Shown piece by piece: positions 1-9,899 of a stretch of 64,000 nt of DNA. The stretch covers positions 2,232,001-2,296,000 of the forward strand of contig NZ_CP144555.1 of assembly GCF_036607905.1 (NCBI RefSeq), written 5' to 3'. The stretch comes from Streptomyces sp. SCSIO 75703. Lineage in GTDB: Bacteria > Actinomycetota > Actinomycetes > Streptomycetales > Streptomycetaceae. Under the pieces are notes generated by a model, which worked only from the letters and a program-made list of their open reading frames with translations, did not search any database and had not been told where the DNA came from. Positions within the stretch are counted from its first letter, which is position 1. Every line of letters starts with the position of its first letter. The position numbers and the translations under genes are program-made.

Positions 1-23
1 GTGGACCGGCGGTTGGAGGCTCG

Positions 24-248
24 CTACTTCTTGGAGCCGGCGGACGCCTTGCCGAAGCGGGCCTCGAAGCGGGCGACGCGGCCACCGGTGTCGAGGATCT
101 TCTGCTTGCCCGTGTAGAACGGGTGGCACTCGGAGCAGACCTCGGCGCGGACGGTGCCGGACTGGATGGTGCTCCGGGTCGTGAACGACGCGCCACAGGT
201 GCAGCTCACCTGCGTCTCGACGTACTCGGGGTGGATGTCACGCTTCAC
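24..248 (-). CDS. rpmE: 50S ribosomal protein L31 (zinc-binding type)
   Basis: A 74-residue L31 protein of the large ribosomal subunit. It is the zinc-binding (C+) form: Cys16, Cys18, Cys38 and Cys41 form the CxC...CxxC metal site. The start is GTG, giving the typical [10 protein letters not shown]-terminus, with AAGGAG six bases upstream on the minus strand. The length is normal for the family. In actinobacteria C+ L31 is the zinc-replete form and is replaced by a C- paralogue under Zur control. No Zur box is obvious here, which fits the constitutive copy. It lies downstream of rho and the LCP gene on the same strand. Confidence 0.97.
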   Translation of the reverse strand: MKRDIHPEYVETQVSCTCGASFTTRSTIQSGTVRAEVCSECHPFYTGKQKILDTGGRVARFEARFGKASAGSKK

Positions 249-676
249 GGTGTCTCCTTGGTTCAAGAGGGCGCCGGGTCGCCGCCGCGGGATGCGGGGA
301 CGTGAACCGGAGCCGACGGACCAGTCTGCCAGGACTGGGGCCCTCTCCCAAAACCGGGGGGTGGGGCCCCGCATTCCCGACGGCCCCGCCGGGACCCCGG
401 CGGGCGCGTACGGCGCCCTCACGCGGCCCGCGGCGCCCCGGCACGGCGGTCGGTGCCCGCCGGGCGCCCGCCGGCCACGCGCGGGCGTGAGGCGGGCACC
501 AGGGGCCGCGGGGGCGTGCGGGGGCCCCGGGGACGCGGGGCGTGCGGGCGGATGCCCGGGGGCCGCGCCCGGGGCGGCGTACGCGCCCGGGACGGGGGCG
601 GGACGGGCTTCGGGGCGGGGAGCGCCAGGGCCGAGGGCCCGAGGCGCCAGGTGCCGGGGCGCGAGGGCCCGGAGCG
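249..676. other. Intergenic region, no gene seen
   Basis: Very GC-rich spacer between the LCP gene and rpmE, both on the minus strand. It must hold the rpmE promoter near 250-320, but no clear -10/-35 pair stands out. The one clear structure is the nested inverted repeat at 452-500, listed separately. Reading frames through here are low-complexity Pro/Arg/Ala sequence and look like GC artefacts. Confidence 0.6.
452..500 (-). terminator. Nested inverted repeat, possible terminator of the LCP gene
   Basis: The outer arms GGTGCCCGCC (452-461) and GGCGGGCACC (491-500) pair perfectly over 10 bp. Inside the loop a second CGCCCGC/GCGGGCG stem can form. The element lies about 180 bases beyond the LCP stop codon on the minus strand. 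There is no T-run, as is usual for Streptomyces terminators. It could instead be a structured leader for rpmE. Confidence 0.4.
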
Positions 677-1813
677 TCAGGGCGCCGCGGGGGCCTGCGG
701 GCCGCCGACCACGCCGTCGGCCTCGCCGGTCGCGGTGCCCTCGACCGCGTCGGGCGGGATGGCCCGGTCGCCCTTCAGGGCGTCCCACACCTGCCGCGCC
801 TTGGCCTTCTCGACCAGCACCCGGTTGCCGTCGGCCGGGTCGTAGACGACCGGCATGGTGACCATGCGCAGCCTGTCCGCGTCGATGTCCCGGAGGTCGG
901 AGGCGAAGGACATCAGGGAGTTGACCGAGCCCAGGCCCGAGTCGGTGGTCACGCTCCTGGTGGCGGTGTCGGCGAGGTCGTAGAGCTTCTTGGGGTTGCC
1001 GAGCAGGCCGACGTCCTGGATCTGGGTCGCCAGGGCCTTGACGAAGGACTGCTGGAGCTGGATGCGGCCGAGGTCGCTGCCGTCGCCGACGCCGTGCCGG
1101 GTGCGGACCAGGCCGAGCGCCTGGCGGCCGTCGAGGGTGTGGGTGCCGGCCGTGAGGTCGAGGTGGCTCTCGGGGTCCCGGATGTCCCGGGCGGTGGTGA
1201 CCCGGACGCCGCCGAGGGCGTCGACGAGCCGCTGGAAACCGCTGAAGTCGATCTCCAGGTAGTGGTCCATGCGCAGCCCGGACAGGGACTCGACGGTCTT
1301 GACGGCGCAGACGGCGCCGCCGGTGGCGTACGCGGTGTTGAACATCACGTCGCGGGCTGCGGGGTGCTCGCGGCCGTCGGGGCCGGTGCACTCGGGGCGG
1401 TCGACCAGGGTGTCGCGCGGGATGGAGACCACGGCGGCCCGGCGGTGGTCCCGGTAGACGTGCACCACCATCGCGGTGTCGGAGCGGGAGCTGCCGTCGT
1501 CCCGGCCGCCGCCCAGTTCGCGGTTGCCGCCGGAGCGGCTGTCGGAGCCGAGGATCAGCAGGTTGCGGGAGCCCTCGGCGCCCTTCTCGGGCCGGTCGCG
1601 GCCGAGGAGGGCGTCGATGTCGACGCTGCGCAGGTTGCCGTTGAGCTTGAGGTACAGGACGGTGGCGCCGGTGCCGCCGAGCAGCAGGACGCCGGCGGCG
1701 ACCCAGGCCGTGACGAACAGCGCCCGGCGTCGCGGACCGCGGCGTCGGCGCCGCCCGCCGGGGCGGGGGTCGCGGGGTATGCCGGGTTCTGGTGGCGTGC
1801 TCTCGGCGGACAT
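677..1813 (-). CDS. LytR-CpsA-Psr (LCP) family cell-wall glycopolymer ligase
   Basis: A 378-residue membrane-anchored protein. A Pro/Arg-rich cytoplasmic N-terminus (about 1-30) is followed by one transmembrane helix (about 31-55) and an extracellular LCP domain (about 85-260). Family motifs are visible: [27 protein letters not shown] and DALGGV, carrying the conserved Asp/Arg residues that bind the polyprenyl-pyrophosphate substrate and Mg2+. LCP enzymes attach teichoic or other glycopolymers to peptidoglycan. ATG start, preceded by GAGGAG. A strong hairpin upstream separates it from rho, so it is probably transcribed alone. The exact glycopolymer cannot be told from the sequence. Confidence 0.9.
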   Translation of the reverse strand: MSAESTPPEPGIPRDPRPGGRRRRRGPRRRALFVTAWVAAGVLLLGGTGATVLYLKLNGNLRSVDIDALLGRDRPEKGAEGSRNLLILGSDSRSGGNRELGGGRDDGSSRSDTAMVVHVYRDHRRAAVVSIPRDTLVDRPECTGPDGREHPAARDVMFNTAYATGGAVCAVKTVESLSGLRMDHYLEIDFSGFQRLVDALGGVRVTTARDIRDPESHLDLTAGTHTLDGRQALGLVRTRHGVGDGSDLGRIQLQQSFVKALATQIQDVGLLGNPKKLYDLADTATRSVTTDSGLGSVNSLMSFASDLRDIDADRLRMVTMPVVYDPADGNRVLVEKAKARQVWDALKGDRAIPPDAVEGTATGEADGVVGGPQAPAAP

Positions 1814-2088
1814 GCGCTCCTCGGTTCGGGTCCGGTCGGCTGCCTCCTGCGCTCGGAGCCGGCTGCGGTCCGGCCGGATTCGACCGGTTTCGCCCTATCG
1901 TCCCCCGGTCGGCCGGACGGAGAAAGCGGAAGCCGTCCGTCACCGACCGACGGTCACCCTCGCCCGCAGGCTCCGCCACGGAGCGTGACGACGCGAGGCC
2001 CGCGCGCCCGGCTCCGGAGCCACCCTCCCGTTTCACCCGAAGGTGTCAGCCGGGTCGCGCTCCGTGACGGCGGCCCGTACGGGGGAAC

Positions 2089-2126
2089 GCGAAAGGGCCG
2101 CCCCCGTGCGGGGGCGGCCCTTTCGC
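2089..2126 (-). terminator. Terminator after rho
   Basis: A perfect 17-bp stem (2089-2105 with 2110-2126) with a GTGC loop, 15 bases beyond the rho stop codon on the minus strand. It is flanked by AAAG/CTTT, so it has a short U-tract in either direction. It separates rho from the LCP gene. Confidence 0.85.
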
Positions 2127-2141
2127 GGCGGAAGACCGGAC

Positions 2142-4271
2142 TCAGTCGCCGTTGCCCGGCGTCGGGGTCGTCTTCTGGATCTGCATCAGGAACTCGACGT
2201 TCGACTTGGTCTGCTTCATCTTGTCGAGGAGCAGTTCGATCGCCTGCTGCTGGTCCAGGGCGTGCAGCACCCGGCGCAGCTTCCAGACGACGGCCAGTTC
2301 CTCGTTGCCGAGCAGGATCTCCTCCTTGCGGGTGCCGGACGCGTCCACGTCCACCGCCGGGAAGATGCGCTTGTCGGCGAGCTTCCGGTCGAGCTTGAGC
2401 TCCATGTTGCCGGTGCCCTTGAACTCCTCGAAGATCACCTCGTCCATGCGGGACCCGGTGTCCACCAGGGCGGTGGCGAGGATGGTCAGCGAACCGCCGT
2501 CCTCGATGTTGCGGGCCGCGCCGAAGAAGCGCTTCGGCGGGTACAGGGCCGTCGAGTCGACACCACCGGACAGGATGCGGCCGGAGGCCGGGGCGGCGAG
2601 GTTGTACGCGCGGCCCAGCCGGGTGATCGAGTCGAGCAGCACGACGACGTCGTGACCCAGTTCCACCAGCCGCTTGGCGCGCTCGATGGCGAGCTCCGCG
2701 ACCGTGGTGTGGTCCTCGGCGGGACGGTCGAAGGTCGAGGAGATGACCTCGCCCTTCACCGACCGCTGCATGTCGGTGACCTCCTCCGGACGCTCGTCGA
2801 CGAGGACGACCATCAGGTGGCACTCGGGGTTGTTGTGGGTGATCGCGTTGGCGACCGCCTGCATGATCATGGTCTTGCCGGTCTTCGGCGGGGCCACGAT
2901 CAGACCGCGCTGGCCCTTGCCGATGGGCGAGACCAGGTCGATGATCCGGGTCGTCAGCACGCCCGGGTCCGTCTCCAGCCGGAGGCGGTCCTGCGGGTAC
3001 AGCGGCGTCAGCTTGTTGAACTCCGGGCGTCCGCGGCCGTGTTCGGGCGCCATGCCGTTGACGGAGTCCAGGCGCACCAGCGCGTTGAACTTCTCGCGGC
3101 GCTCGCCCTCCTTCGGCTGGCGCACGGCACCGGTGAGGTGGTCGCCCTTGCGCAGGCCGTTCTTGCGGACCTGGGCGAGGGAGACGTACACGTCGTTCGG
3201 GCCGGGCAGGTAGCCCGAGGTGCGGATGAAGGCGTAGTTGTCGAGGATGTCGAGGATGCCCGCGACCGGGATCAGGACGTCGTCCTCGGTGATCTGCGGC
3301 TCCTGGACGTCGTCGCGCCCGCGGCGGCCCCGGCGGTCGCGGTAGCGCCCGCGGCGTCCGCGACGGCCGCTGCCGTCGTCGTCGTAGCCGTCGTCCTGCT
3401 GCTGGCGGTCCTGGCGGCCCCCGCCCTGCTGCTGGCGCTGCTGGCCGCCGTTCTGGCCGCCGCCCTGCTGCTGGTCGTCGCCCTTGCCGCGGCGGTCGCG
3501 GTCGCGCCCGCGGTCCCGGCCGCGATCGCGGTCGCGGTCGCGGCGGCGGCCCTCGCCGTCCGCGTCGCCGTGGTGGCCCTGGGACTGCGAGGACTGCTGC
3601 TGACCGGAGTTCCCGGACGTCTCCGTCTTCTGCTCGGTCCGGGTCTCGACCGCCGTGTCGGTGGCGGCGGAGGGGCTGCCCGCGTCGGCGGTGGCGCGAC
3701 GCCGGCGGCGCTCGGCCGGGCCGTCGTCGCCGGCCGGCTGCTCGCCGGCCGCGGCCTTCGGCGAGGGCTGACCGGGGATGTCGATCTGCTGCTGCGCGGC
3801 GGACTGGCCGGCGTCCTCGGCCTTCTTCTCGGCCTTCGCGGCCTTCTCCGCACCGTCGGCCTTGACCGGCTTCCCGGCCGTGTCGGCCTTCTCGGCCTTG
3901 TCGGTCCTGTCGGCCTTGTCGGCCTTCTCGGCGGCGGGCGTCTCGTCGCCCGTGCGGGTGCGGGAGGTGGTGCGACGCTTCGGCTTGGTCTCGCCGGCCT
4001 CGTCGGCGGCGGGCGCGGCCTTGGCGGGGGCACCCCCCGCGGCCTGCGCCTCCTTGATGACCTCGATCAGCTGGCTCTTGCGCATGCGCGCCGTGCCCCT
4101 GATGCCGAGGCCGGATGCGACCTGTTGCAGCTCGGCCAGCACCATGCCCTCGAGGCCGGTACCGCGGCGCCGCCGGGAGCCGGCACCGGTGGCAGGCGCG
4201 GAAGCGTCCGTGGCGGGCGCGGCAGCGGTCTCCTCGACACGTGCGCCCATCAGATCGGTGGTGTCGCTCAC
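2142..4271 (-). CDS. rho: Transcription termination factor Rho
   Basis: RNA-dependent hexameric ATPase that ends transcription. At 709 residues it is much longer than E. coli Rho (419). A Rho_N helix-turn region lies at about 40-85. An insertion of roughly 240 residues follows, first Ala/Lys/Asp repeats, then an Arg-Gly-Asp/Gln-rich stretch ([14 protein letters not shown]). Next come the cold-shock-like RNA-binding domain (about 330-400) and the RecA-type ATPase with P-loop APPKTGKT (about 470), LVDERPEE and [12 protein letters not shown] start with AAGGA upstream. The insertion is typical of actinobacterial Rho and is thought to bind RNA. A long leader precedes the gene. Confidence 0.98.
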   Translation of the reverse strand: MSDTTDLMGARVEETAAAPATDASAPATGAGSRRRRGTGLEGMVLAELQQVASGLGIRGTARMRKSQLIEVIKEAQAAGGAPAKAAPAADEAGETKPKRRTTSRTRTGDETPAAEKADKADRTDKAEKADTAGKPVKADGAEKAAKAEKKAEDAGQSAAQQQIDIPGQPSPKAAAGEQPAGDDGPAERRRRRATADAGSPSAATDTAVETRTEQKTETSGNSGQQQSSQSQGHHGDADGEGRRRDRDRDRGRDRGRDRDRRGKGDDQQQGGGQNGGQQRQQQGGGRQDRQQQDDGYDDDGSGRRGRRGRYRDRRGRRGRDDVQEPQITEDDVLIPVAGILDILDNYAFIRTSGYLPGPNDVYVSLAQVRKNGLRKGDHLTGAVRQPKEGERREKFNALVRLDSVNGMAPEHGRGRPEFNKLTPLYPQDRLRLETDPGVLTTRIIDLVSPIGKGQRGLIVAPPKTGKTMIMQAVANAITHNNPECHLMVVLVDERPEEVTDMQRSVKGEVISSTFDRPAEDHTTVAELAIERAKRLVELGHDVVVLLDSITRLGRAYNLAAPASGRILSGGVDSTALYPPKRFFGAARNIEDGGSLTILATALVDTGSRMDEVIFEEFKGTGNMELKLDRKLADKRIFPAVDVDASGTRKEEILLGNEELAVVWKLRRVLHALDQQQAIELLLDKMKQTKSNVEFLMQIQKTTPTPGNGD

Positions 4272-4677
4272 GAAGGGTCCTTCCCTGGAGCGGACGTCGG
4301 CCTGTCTGGCTCGGCGACCGGTTGTGCTGTCCGGCTTCGGTCCTTGCTGTGTGGACCGTGCCGGGGCGGTGGTCCGCCTGAACGGCGGAAGAGATATCTG
4401 GTGATGGCGCTTCCTCGTGCCGTGGCACCCGGGATCGGTGTCACGCGGCGTGGTCGCACCGGTTCCGAAGCATGCCCGTGGAACCGCTCAGTGTCCGTGG
4501 CGGCCGTACTGGTGACGTACGGCGTTCACCGCACGTGGCGGCCGGGGGCTTCCGGAAGAATGTCTGTCCCGGACGGGGACACGAGGCACCTCGCCATGGT
4601 GGGGTCGGGTGCAGACTTGAGGTTAACACTACCGGATACAGCAAACATTCCCCCTCTCCTCATCCGGCAACCGTGTG
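4272..4677 (-). promoter_or_regulatory. rho upstream region with probable promoter and long leader
   Basis: No gene is seen. On the minus strand a TAGTGT -10 element lies at 4626-4631, inside CCGGTAGTGTTAACC. Initiation about seven bases downstream would give a leader of roughly 345 bases before the rho GTG. No good -35 is seen. rho is autoregulated through its leader in many bacteria, so a C-rich Rho-loading leader is plausible here, but that is inference. Confidence 0.45.
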
Positions 4678-5595
4678 TCAGGTCCCGAGCGGGAGCACGC
4701 TGGCTCCCCGCTGGTCCAGGCTCAGCCGGTTCGCGGCCCAGTCCTCGCCGGCCAGCGCCTCGACCTTGTCGGCCGTGTCGGCGTCGGCCAGTGCCATCAC
4801 CGTCGGCCCGGCGCCCGAGATGACCGCGGGCACGCCGTCCGCGCGCAGCCGCTCCACCAGCGCCGCGCTCTCCGGCATCGCCGGTGCCCGGTACTCCTGG
4901 TGCAGACGGTCCTCGGTGGCGGGCAGCAGCAGTTCGGGCCGCCGGGTCAGCGCCTCGACGAGCAGCGCGGCCCGGCCCGCGTTGGCCGCGGCGTCGACGT
5001 GCGGCACGGTGCGCGGCAGCAGTCCGCGGGCCGTCTCCGTCAGAACCGGCTTGCCCGGTACGAAAACCACCGGAACGATGGAATCGGCGGGGTCCATCCT
5101 GATCGCCCGCGCCGCCCCGGAGTCCATCCAGGAGACGGTGAACCCGCCCAGCAGACAGGCGGCGACGTTGTCCGGGTGACCTTCGATCTCGGTGGCGAGG
5201 TCCAGCATCGCGGCGTCGTCGAGCCGGGCCTCGGCACCTATGGTCACCGCCCGCGCGGCGACGATGCCGGCGCAGATGGCGGCGGAGGAGGAGCCCAGTC
5301 CGCGGCCGTGCGGGATGCGGTTGGCGCAGACGATCTCCAGTCCGCGCGGCTGTCCGCCCAGGAGGTCGAAGGCGGTGCGCAGGGTGCGCACGAGCAGGTG
5401 TTTCTCGTCGCGCGGCAGCGTCTCGCCGCCCTCACCCGCGATGTCGACGTGCAGCCCGGAGTCGGCCACCCGGACGACCACGTCGTCGTACAAGCCCAGC
5501 GCCAGGCCGAGGGCGTCGAAGCCCGGACCGAGGTTGGCGCTGGTGGCGGGGACGCGCACCCGGACGGCGGCGGCGCGGAACGCTGGACCGGCCAT
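4678..5595 (-). CDS. thrB: Homoserine kinase
   Basis: A 305-residue GHMP-family kinase that phosphorylates L-homoserine with ATP, the penultimate step to threonine. It shows the GHMP N-terminal VPATSANLGPGFD segment and the ATP-binding PHGRGLGSSSAA motif, plus the C-terminal SGAGPTVMAL segment. The start chosen is the ATG giving MAGPAF, preceded by GAGAG, with AAGGAG further upstream. Further in-frame sequence upstream lacks family similarity. It follows thrC on the same strand but after a 367-base gap with its own candidate promoter, so it can be transcribed separately from hom-thrC. Confidence 0.96.
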   Translation of the reverse strand: MAGPAFRAAAVRVRVPATSANLGPGFDALGLALGLYDDVVVRVADSGLHVDIAGEGGETLPRDEKHLLVRTLRTAFDLLGGQPRGLEIVCANRIPHGRGLGSSSAAICAGIVAARAVTIGAEARLDDAAMLDLATEIEGHPDNVAACLLGGFTVSWMDSGAARAIRMDPADSIVPVVFVPGKPVLTETARGLLPRTVPHVDAAANAGRAALLVEALTRRPELLLPATEDRLHQEYRAPAMPESAALVERLRADGVPAVISGAGPTVMALADADTADKVEALAGEDWAANRLSLDQRGASVLPLGT

Positions 5596-5962
5596 CTCTC
5601 GATGACTCTCCTTGAGCTGCGTGGTTGTCGAATGACAGGGGATGACGTACGGAACCGGGGGCGCCGCCGCTGCCTGCCGAACGGGCGGCCTCCCGGGCCA
5701 CCCGCACGTGCTGTGCGACCGCGGAGACGACGCGGTACCGCGGCATATGCGGCGGGCGGGTTCGGTACAGCCTATCGAAGGAAGGTTCTGTGGCGACATA
5801 GGGCGCACAGGAGGCGCACGATGCGTGTCGCAAGCCCCCTATGCACCCCCTGTGCAGCTCATTCCCAGGTGAGCGGCGCTTACGCCCCCACACGCCGGTG
5901 AGACGGCGCCGCCTTCGCTCCGGGAGCGGGCGCGCGCCGCCCCACGGTCGGGCGGCCGTCGC
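5596..5962 (-). promoter_or_regulatory. thrC-thrB intergenic region with candidate thrB promoter
   Basis: No gene is seen. On the minus strand TAGGCT (5769-5774) is a good Streptomyces -10, with TGTCGC about 18 bases further upstream as a weak -35. Transcripts from it would have a leader of about 165 bases before thrB. No clear terminator hairpin for thrC is seen. Confidence 0.4.
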
Positions 5963-7021
5963 TCAGGCGAGACCGAGGCGCTCGGCGGCGGCGGCCGCGT
6001 CGACCGGCACGGTCACCGGCTGCGGGGCACCGGCCACGGCCCAGTCGGGGTCCTTGAGCCCGTTGCCGGTGACGGTGCACACGACGCGCTGCCCCGGGTC
6101 GACCTTGCCCTGTTCGGCGGCCTTCAGCAGACCGGCCACCGACGCGGCGGAGGCGGGCTCCACGAAGACGCCCTCCTGCGAGGCCAACAGCCGGTAGGCG
6201 CGCAGGATCTCACGGTCCGTCACCTCGTCGATGGCGCCGCCGGACTCGTCCCGGGCGGCCAGCGCGTGCTGCCAGGAGGCCGGGTTGCCGATGCGGATGG
6301 CGGTGGCGATGGTCGACGGGTCCTTCACCACCTCGCCGCGCACGATCGGGGCGCTGCCGGAGGCCTGGAAACCCCACATGCGGGGCGTCTTGGAGGAGAC
6401 CCCGTCGGCGGCGTACTCCTTGTACCCCTTCCAGTACGCGGTGATGTTGCCCGCGTTGCCGACCGGCAGGACGTGGATGTCGGGGGCGTCGCCGAGCATG
6501 TCCACGATCTCGAAGGCGGCCGTCTTCTGGCCCTCGATCCGTACCGGGTTGACCGAATTGACCAGCGCCACCGGGTAGTTGTCACTGAGCGCGCGGGCCA
6601 GCGTGAGGCAGTCGTCGAAGTTGCCGTCGACCTGGAGGATCTTGGCGCCGTGCACGAGGGCCTGGCCCATCTTGCCGAGCGCGATCTTGCCCTGGGGCAC
6701 CAGGACGGCGGAGACCATCCCGGCCCGCACGCCGTACGCGGCGGCCGAGGCCGAGGTGTTCCCGGTGGAGGCGCAGATGACGGCCTGCGCCCCCTCCTCC
6801 TTGGCCTTGCTGATGGCCATGGTCATCCCGCGGTCCTTGAAGGAGCCGGTCGGGTTCGCGCCCTCCACCTTGAGGTGGACCTCGCAGCCCGTGCGCTCGG
6901 AGAGCACCTGCGCGGGCACGAGCGGCGTGCCGCCCTCGCGGAGCGTCACGACCGGCGTGCTGTCGGAGACCGGCAGCCTGTCCCGGTACTCCTCGATGAT
7001 TCCGCGCCACTGGTGGGTCAT
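5963..7021 (-). CDS. thrC: Threonine synthase
   Basis: A 352-residue PLP enzyme converting O-phosphohomoserine to threonine. The PLP lysine is Lys62 in [22 protein letters not shown] binds the cofactor phosphate, and PVGNAGNI and TVTGNGLKD are further family signatures. It is the short class lacking the long N-terminal extension of plant and E. coli enzymes. ATG start. The gene begins six bases after the hom stop codon, so the two are surely co-transcribed and probably translationally coupled. Confidence 0.97.
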   Translation of the reverse strand: MTHQWRGIIEEYRDRLPVSDSTPVVTLREGGTPLVPAQVLSERTGCEVHLKVEGANPTGSFKDRGMTMAISKAKEEGAQAVICASTGNTSASAAAYGVRAGMVSAVLVPQGKIALGKMGQALVHGAKILQVDGNFDDCLTLARALSDNYPVALVNSVNPVRIEGQKTAAFEIVDMLGDAPDIHVLPVGNAGNITAYWKGYKEYAADGVSSKTPRMWGFQASGSAPIVRGEVVKDPSTIATAIRIGNPASWQHALAARDESGGAIDEVTDREILRAYRLLASQEGVFVEPASAASVAGLLKAAEQGKVDPGQRVVCTVTGNGLKDPDWAVAGAPQPVTVPVDAAAAAERLGLA

Positions 7022-7027
7022 TGCTGG

Positions 7028-8320
7028 TTACTCTCCTTCAACCCGCATGATGCTGGCGACACCCCGCACGGTGTCGAGCTTGCGCAGCGCCTCGACGGTA
7101 CCGCCGAGGGCGGCGTCGGACGCGCGGTGCGTGACGACGACGAGGGATGCCTCGCCGTCCTTGCCCTGCTGGCGGACGGTGTCGATGGAGACCCCGTGCT
7201 CCGCGAACACGGTCGCCACCTGGGCGAGCACGCCCGGCTTGTCGGCGACGTCGAGGCTGATGTGGTAGCGCGTGACGACCTCGCCCATCGGCGAGACCGG
7301 CAGGGCCGCGTAGGCGGACTCGCCCGGACCCCGCGCGCCGGCGAGCCGGTTGCGGCAGACGGCGACGATGTCGCCGAGGACCGCGGAGGCGGTCGGGGCG
7401 CCGCCCGCGCCGGGGCCGTAGAACATGAGCTGCCCGGCCGCGTCGGACTCGACGAACACCGCGTTGTAGGCGCCGCGGACGCCGGCCAGCGGGTGGTCGA
7501 GCGGGATCATCGCCGGGTGCACGCGTGCCGTGACGGAGGCGCCGTCCGCGGCCCGCTCGCAGATGGCGAGCAGTTTGATGGTGCAGCCCATCTCCTTGGC
7601 GGAGGCGAAGTCCGCCGCGGTGACCTCGGTCATGCCCTCGCGGTGCACGTCGTCGAGGCGGACCCGGGTGTGGAAGGCGATCCCGGCGAGGATCGCGGCC
7701 TTGGCGGCGGCGTCGAAGCCCTCCACGTCGGCGGTCGGGTCGGCCTCCGCGTATCCGAGCGCGGTGGCCTCGTCCAGCGCCTCCTGGTATCCGGCGCCGG
7801 TGGAGTCCATCTTGTCGAGGATGAAGTTGGTGGTGCCGTTGACGATGCCGAGCACCCGGTTGACCTTGTCGCCGGCGAGCGACTCGCGCAGCGGGCGGAT
7901 CAGCGGGATGGCGCCGGCCACGGCGGCCTCGTAGTAGAGGTCCCGGCCGTGCTCCTCGGCGGCGGCGTGCAGGGCTGCGCCGTCCTGGGCGATGAGCGCC
8001 TTGTTGGCCGAGACGACGGAGGCGCCGTGCTCGAAGGCGGTGGTGATGAGGGCGCGGGCGGGCTCGATGCCGCCGATGACCTCGACGACGACGTCGAGGT
8101 CGCCGCGCTTGACCAGGGCGGTGGCGTCGGTGGTGACGAGGTCCGCTTCGATGCCCTCGCGGACCTTGTCCGGCCTGCGCACGGCGACGCCGACCAGCTC
8201 GACGGGGGCCCCGATCCGGGCGGCGAGGTCGTCGGCGTGCGTCGTCATGATGCGCGCCACCTCTGAGCCGACCACTCCACAGCCCAGCAGCGCCACCTTC
8301 AGCGGACGCGTACGCATCAT
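7028..8320 (-). CDS. hom: Homoserine dehydrogenase
   Basis: A 430-residue NAD(P)-dependent enzyme reducing aspartate semialdehyde to homoserine, the branch point to threonine and methionine. Rossmann motif VALLGCGVVGSEVA lies at the N-terminus, the catalytic homoserine dehydrogenase core in the middle (NGTTNFIL, GYAEADPTADVEG), and a C-terminal ACT domain (about 350-420, YHISLDVADKPGVLAQVA) for threonine feedback. Two adjacent ATGs (8320, 8317) can start it. GAGG lies seven bases before the second. Upstream in-frame sequence is not conserved-looking. It is followed directly by thrC. Confidence 0.96.
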   Translation of the reverse strand: MMRTRPLKVALLGCGVVGSEVARIMTTHADDLAARIGAPVELVGVAVRRPDKVREGIEADLVTTDATALVKRGDLDVVVEVIGGIEPARALITTAFEHGASVVSANKALIAQDGAALHAAAEEHGRDLYYEAAVAGAIPLIRPLRESLAGDKVNRVLGIVNGTTNFILDKMDSTGAGYQEALDEATALGYAEADPTADVEGFDAAAKAAILAGIAFHTRVRLDDVHREGMTEVTAADFASAKEMGCTIKLLAICERAADGASVTARVHPAMIPLDHPLAGVRGAYNAVFVESDAAGQLMFYGPGAGGAPTASAVLGDIVAVCRNRLAGARGPGESAYAALPVSPMGEVVTRYHISLDVADKPGVLAQVATVFAEHGVSIDTVRQQGKDGEASLVVVTHRASDAALGGTVEALRKLDTVRGVASIMRVEGE

Positions 8321-8404
8321 CCGACCTCGTTTCCTCATACCGTCAGCGGTTGCACCAGTCTCACTCAACGGACGGGATTTTCGGCCTTTCGTCCGGATCG
8401 TGAG

Positions 8405-8420
8405 ACATTTATTTCATTTT
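8405..8420. other. Short AT-rich island between lysA and hom
   Basis: ACATTTATTTCATTTT is only 2 C in 16 bases, within a region above 70% GC. It sits in the 170-base gap between lysA and hom. On the minus strand it reads as an A-rich stretch about 90 bases before hom, and could be a promoter UP-like region or a paused-transcription site. No consensus promoter is evident next to it. Confidence 0.3.
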
Positions 8421-8490
8421 CCGGGGGTGGGGGCGGAGATCCTGCGCGCGGGGGCCCGGCGCACGCGCACCGGGCCGCCCGCCACGCGGC

Positions 8491-9882
8491 TCATCCGACG
8501 TCGAGACGCAGCAGGTCCTCCTCCGTCTCGCGGCGGACGATCACCCGCGCCTCGCCGTCGCGCACCGCGACGACCGGCGGGCGCGGCACGTGGTTGTAGT
8601 TGCTCGCCATGGAGCGGCAGTACGCCCCCGTGGCGGGCACGGCGACGAGGTCGCCCGGCGCCAGGTCGGCCGGCAGGAACGCGTCCTTGACCACGATGTC
8701 ACCGCTCTCACAGTGCTTGCCGACCACGCGCACGAGCATCGGCTCGGCCTCGGAGACCCGGGAGGCCAGCGCCACGCTGTACTCGGCGTCGTAGAGCGCG
8801 GTACGGATGTTGTCGGACATGCCGCCGTCTACGGAGACGTAGGTGCGCAGCCCGTCCAGGGGCTTGACCGTGCCGACCTCGTAGAGCGTGAAGGCGGTGG
8901 GGCCGGCGATGGCGCGACCGGGCTCGACGGAGATCCGCGGGGTGCGCAGCCGGGCCGACTCGCACTCGCGGGTGACGATCTCGGTGAGCGCCTTGGCGAT
9001 CTCGTGCGGTTCGCGCGGGTCGTCGTCACTGGTGTAGGCGATGCCGAGGCCGCCGCCGAGGTCGATCTCGGGCAGTTCGACGCCGTGCTCGTCGCGGACC
9101 TCCTTGAGCAGGCCGACGACCCGGTGGGCGGCGACCTCGAAGCCGGACATGTCGAAGATCTGCGAGCCGATGTGCGAGTGGATGCCGATCAGCTCGATGC
9201 CGTCGAGCTGGAGGGCGCGGCGCACCGCCTCGGCGGCCTGCCCGCCGGCCAGCGGGATGCCGAACTTCTGGTCCTCGTGGGCGGTGGCGATGAACTCGTG
9301 GGTGTGCGCCTCGACGCCGACGGTGACACGGATCTGGACCCGCTGGCGGACGCCCAGCTCGCGGGCGATGTGGGCGACGCGGACGATCTCCTGGAAGGAG
9401 TCGAGCACGATCCGCCCGACCCCGGCCCCGACGGCCCGGCGGATCTCCTCGGGGGACTTGTTGTTGCCGTGCAGGGCGATGCGCTCGGCGGGCATCCCGG
9501 CGGACAGGGCGGTGGCGAGTTCGCCGCCGGAGCACACGTCGAGGTTGAGCCCCTCCTCGTCCAGCCAGCGCACCACGGCCCGGGACAGGAACGCCTTCCC
9601 GGCGTAGAACACGTCGGCGTCGGGTCCGAAGGCGGTCCGCCAGGCGCGGGCGCGGGCGCGGAAGTCGGCCTCGTCCAGGACGTAGGCGGGGGTGCCGTGC
9701 TCCTCGGCGAGCCGGGTGACGGGGATGCCGCCGACGGTGACGGCGCCGTCCTCGTCCCGGCCGACGGTCCGCGCCCAGACCTTGGGGTCGAGGGCGTTCA
9801 GGTCGGCGGGCGGGTAGGCGGAACGGCCCTCCGGGAGGACGTCGGCGTGGCGGGGCCCGGCGGGGTGTGCGGAACGGCTCAT
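8491..9882 (-). CDS. lysA: Diaminopimelate decarboxylase
   Basis: A 463-residue PLP enzyme that decarboxylates meso-diaminopimelate to L-lysine. It is a fold-III alanine-racemase-like barrel. The PLP lysine is Lys96 in [15 protein letters not shown], the GIHSHIGSQ segment, [10 protein letters not shown] and EPGRAI (cofactor phosphate) follow, and the C-terminal catalytic Cys is in [11 protein letters not shown] start, 17 bases after nrtL ends, so it belongs to an nrtL-lysA operon. Length is normal for actinobacteria, where DAP also feeds peptidoglycan as LL-DAP. Confidence 0.97.
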   Translation of the reverse strand: MSRSAHPAGPRHADVLPEGRSAYPPADLNALDPKVWARTVGRDEDGAVTVGGIPVTRLAEEHGTPAYVLDEADFRARARAWRTAFGPDADVFYAGKAFLSRAVVRWLDEEGLNLDVCSGGELATALSAGMPAERIALHGNNKSPEEIRRAVGAGVGRIVLDSFQEIVRVAHIARELGVRQRVQIRVTVGVEAHTHEFIATAHEDQKFGIPLAGGQAAEAVRRALQLDGIELIGIHSHIGSQIFDMSGFEVAAHRVVGLLKEVRDEHGVELPEIDLGGGLGIAYTSDDDPREPHEIAKALTEIVTRECESARLRTPRISVEPGRAIAGPTAFTLYEVGTVKPLDGLRTYVSVDGGMSDNIRTALYDAEYSVALASRVSEAEPMLVRVVGKHCESGDIVVKDAFLPADLAPGDLVAVPATGAYCRSMASNYNHVPRPPVVAVRDGEARVIVRRETEEDLLRLDVG

Positions 9883-9899
9883 TGCTGCGGTGGCTCTCT

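Noticed and set aside
542..2398. Long plus-strand open frame of about 618 codons over the LCP gene
   Set aside because: It is an antisense GC-frame artefact. The minus strand has a recognisable LCP domain, while the plus frame has no family similarity and no RBS.
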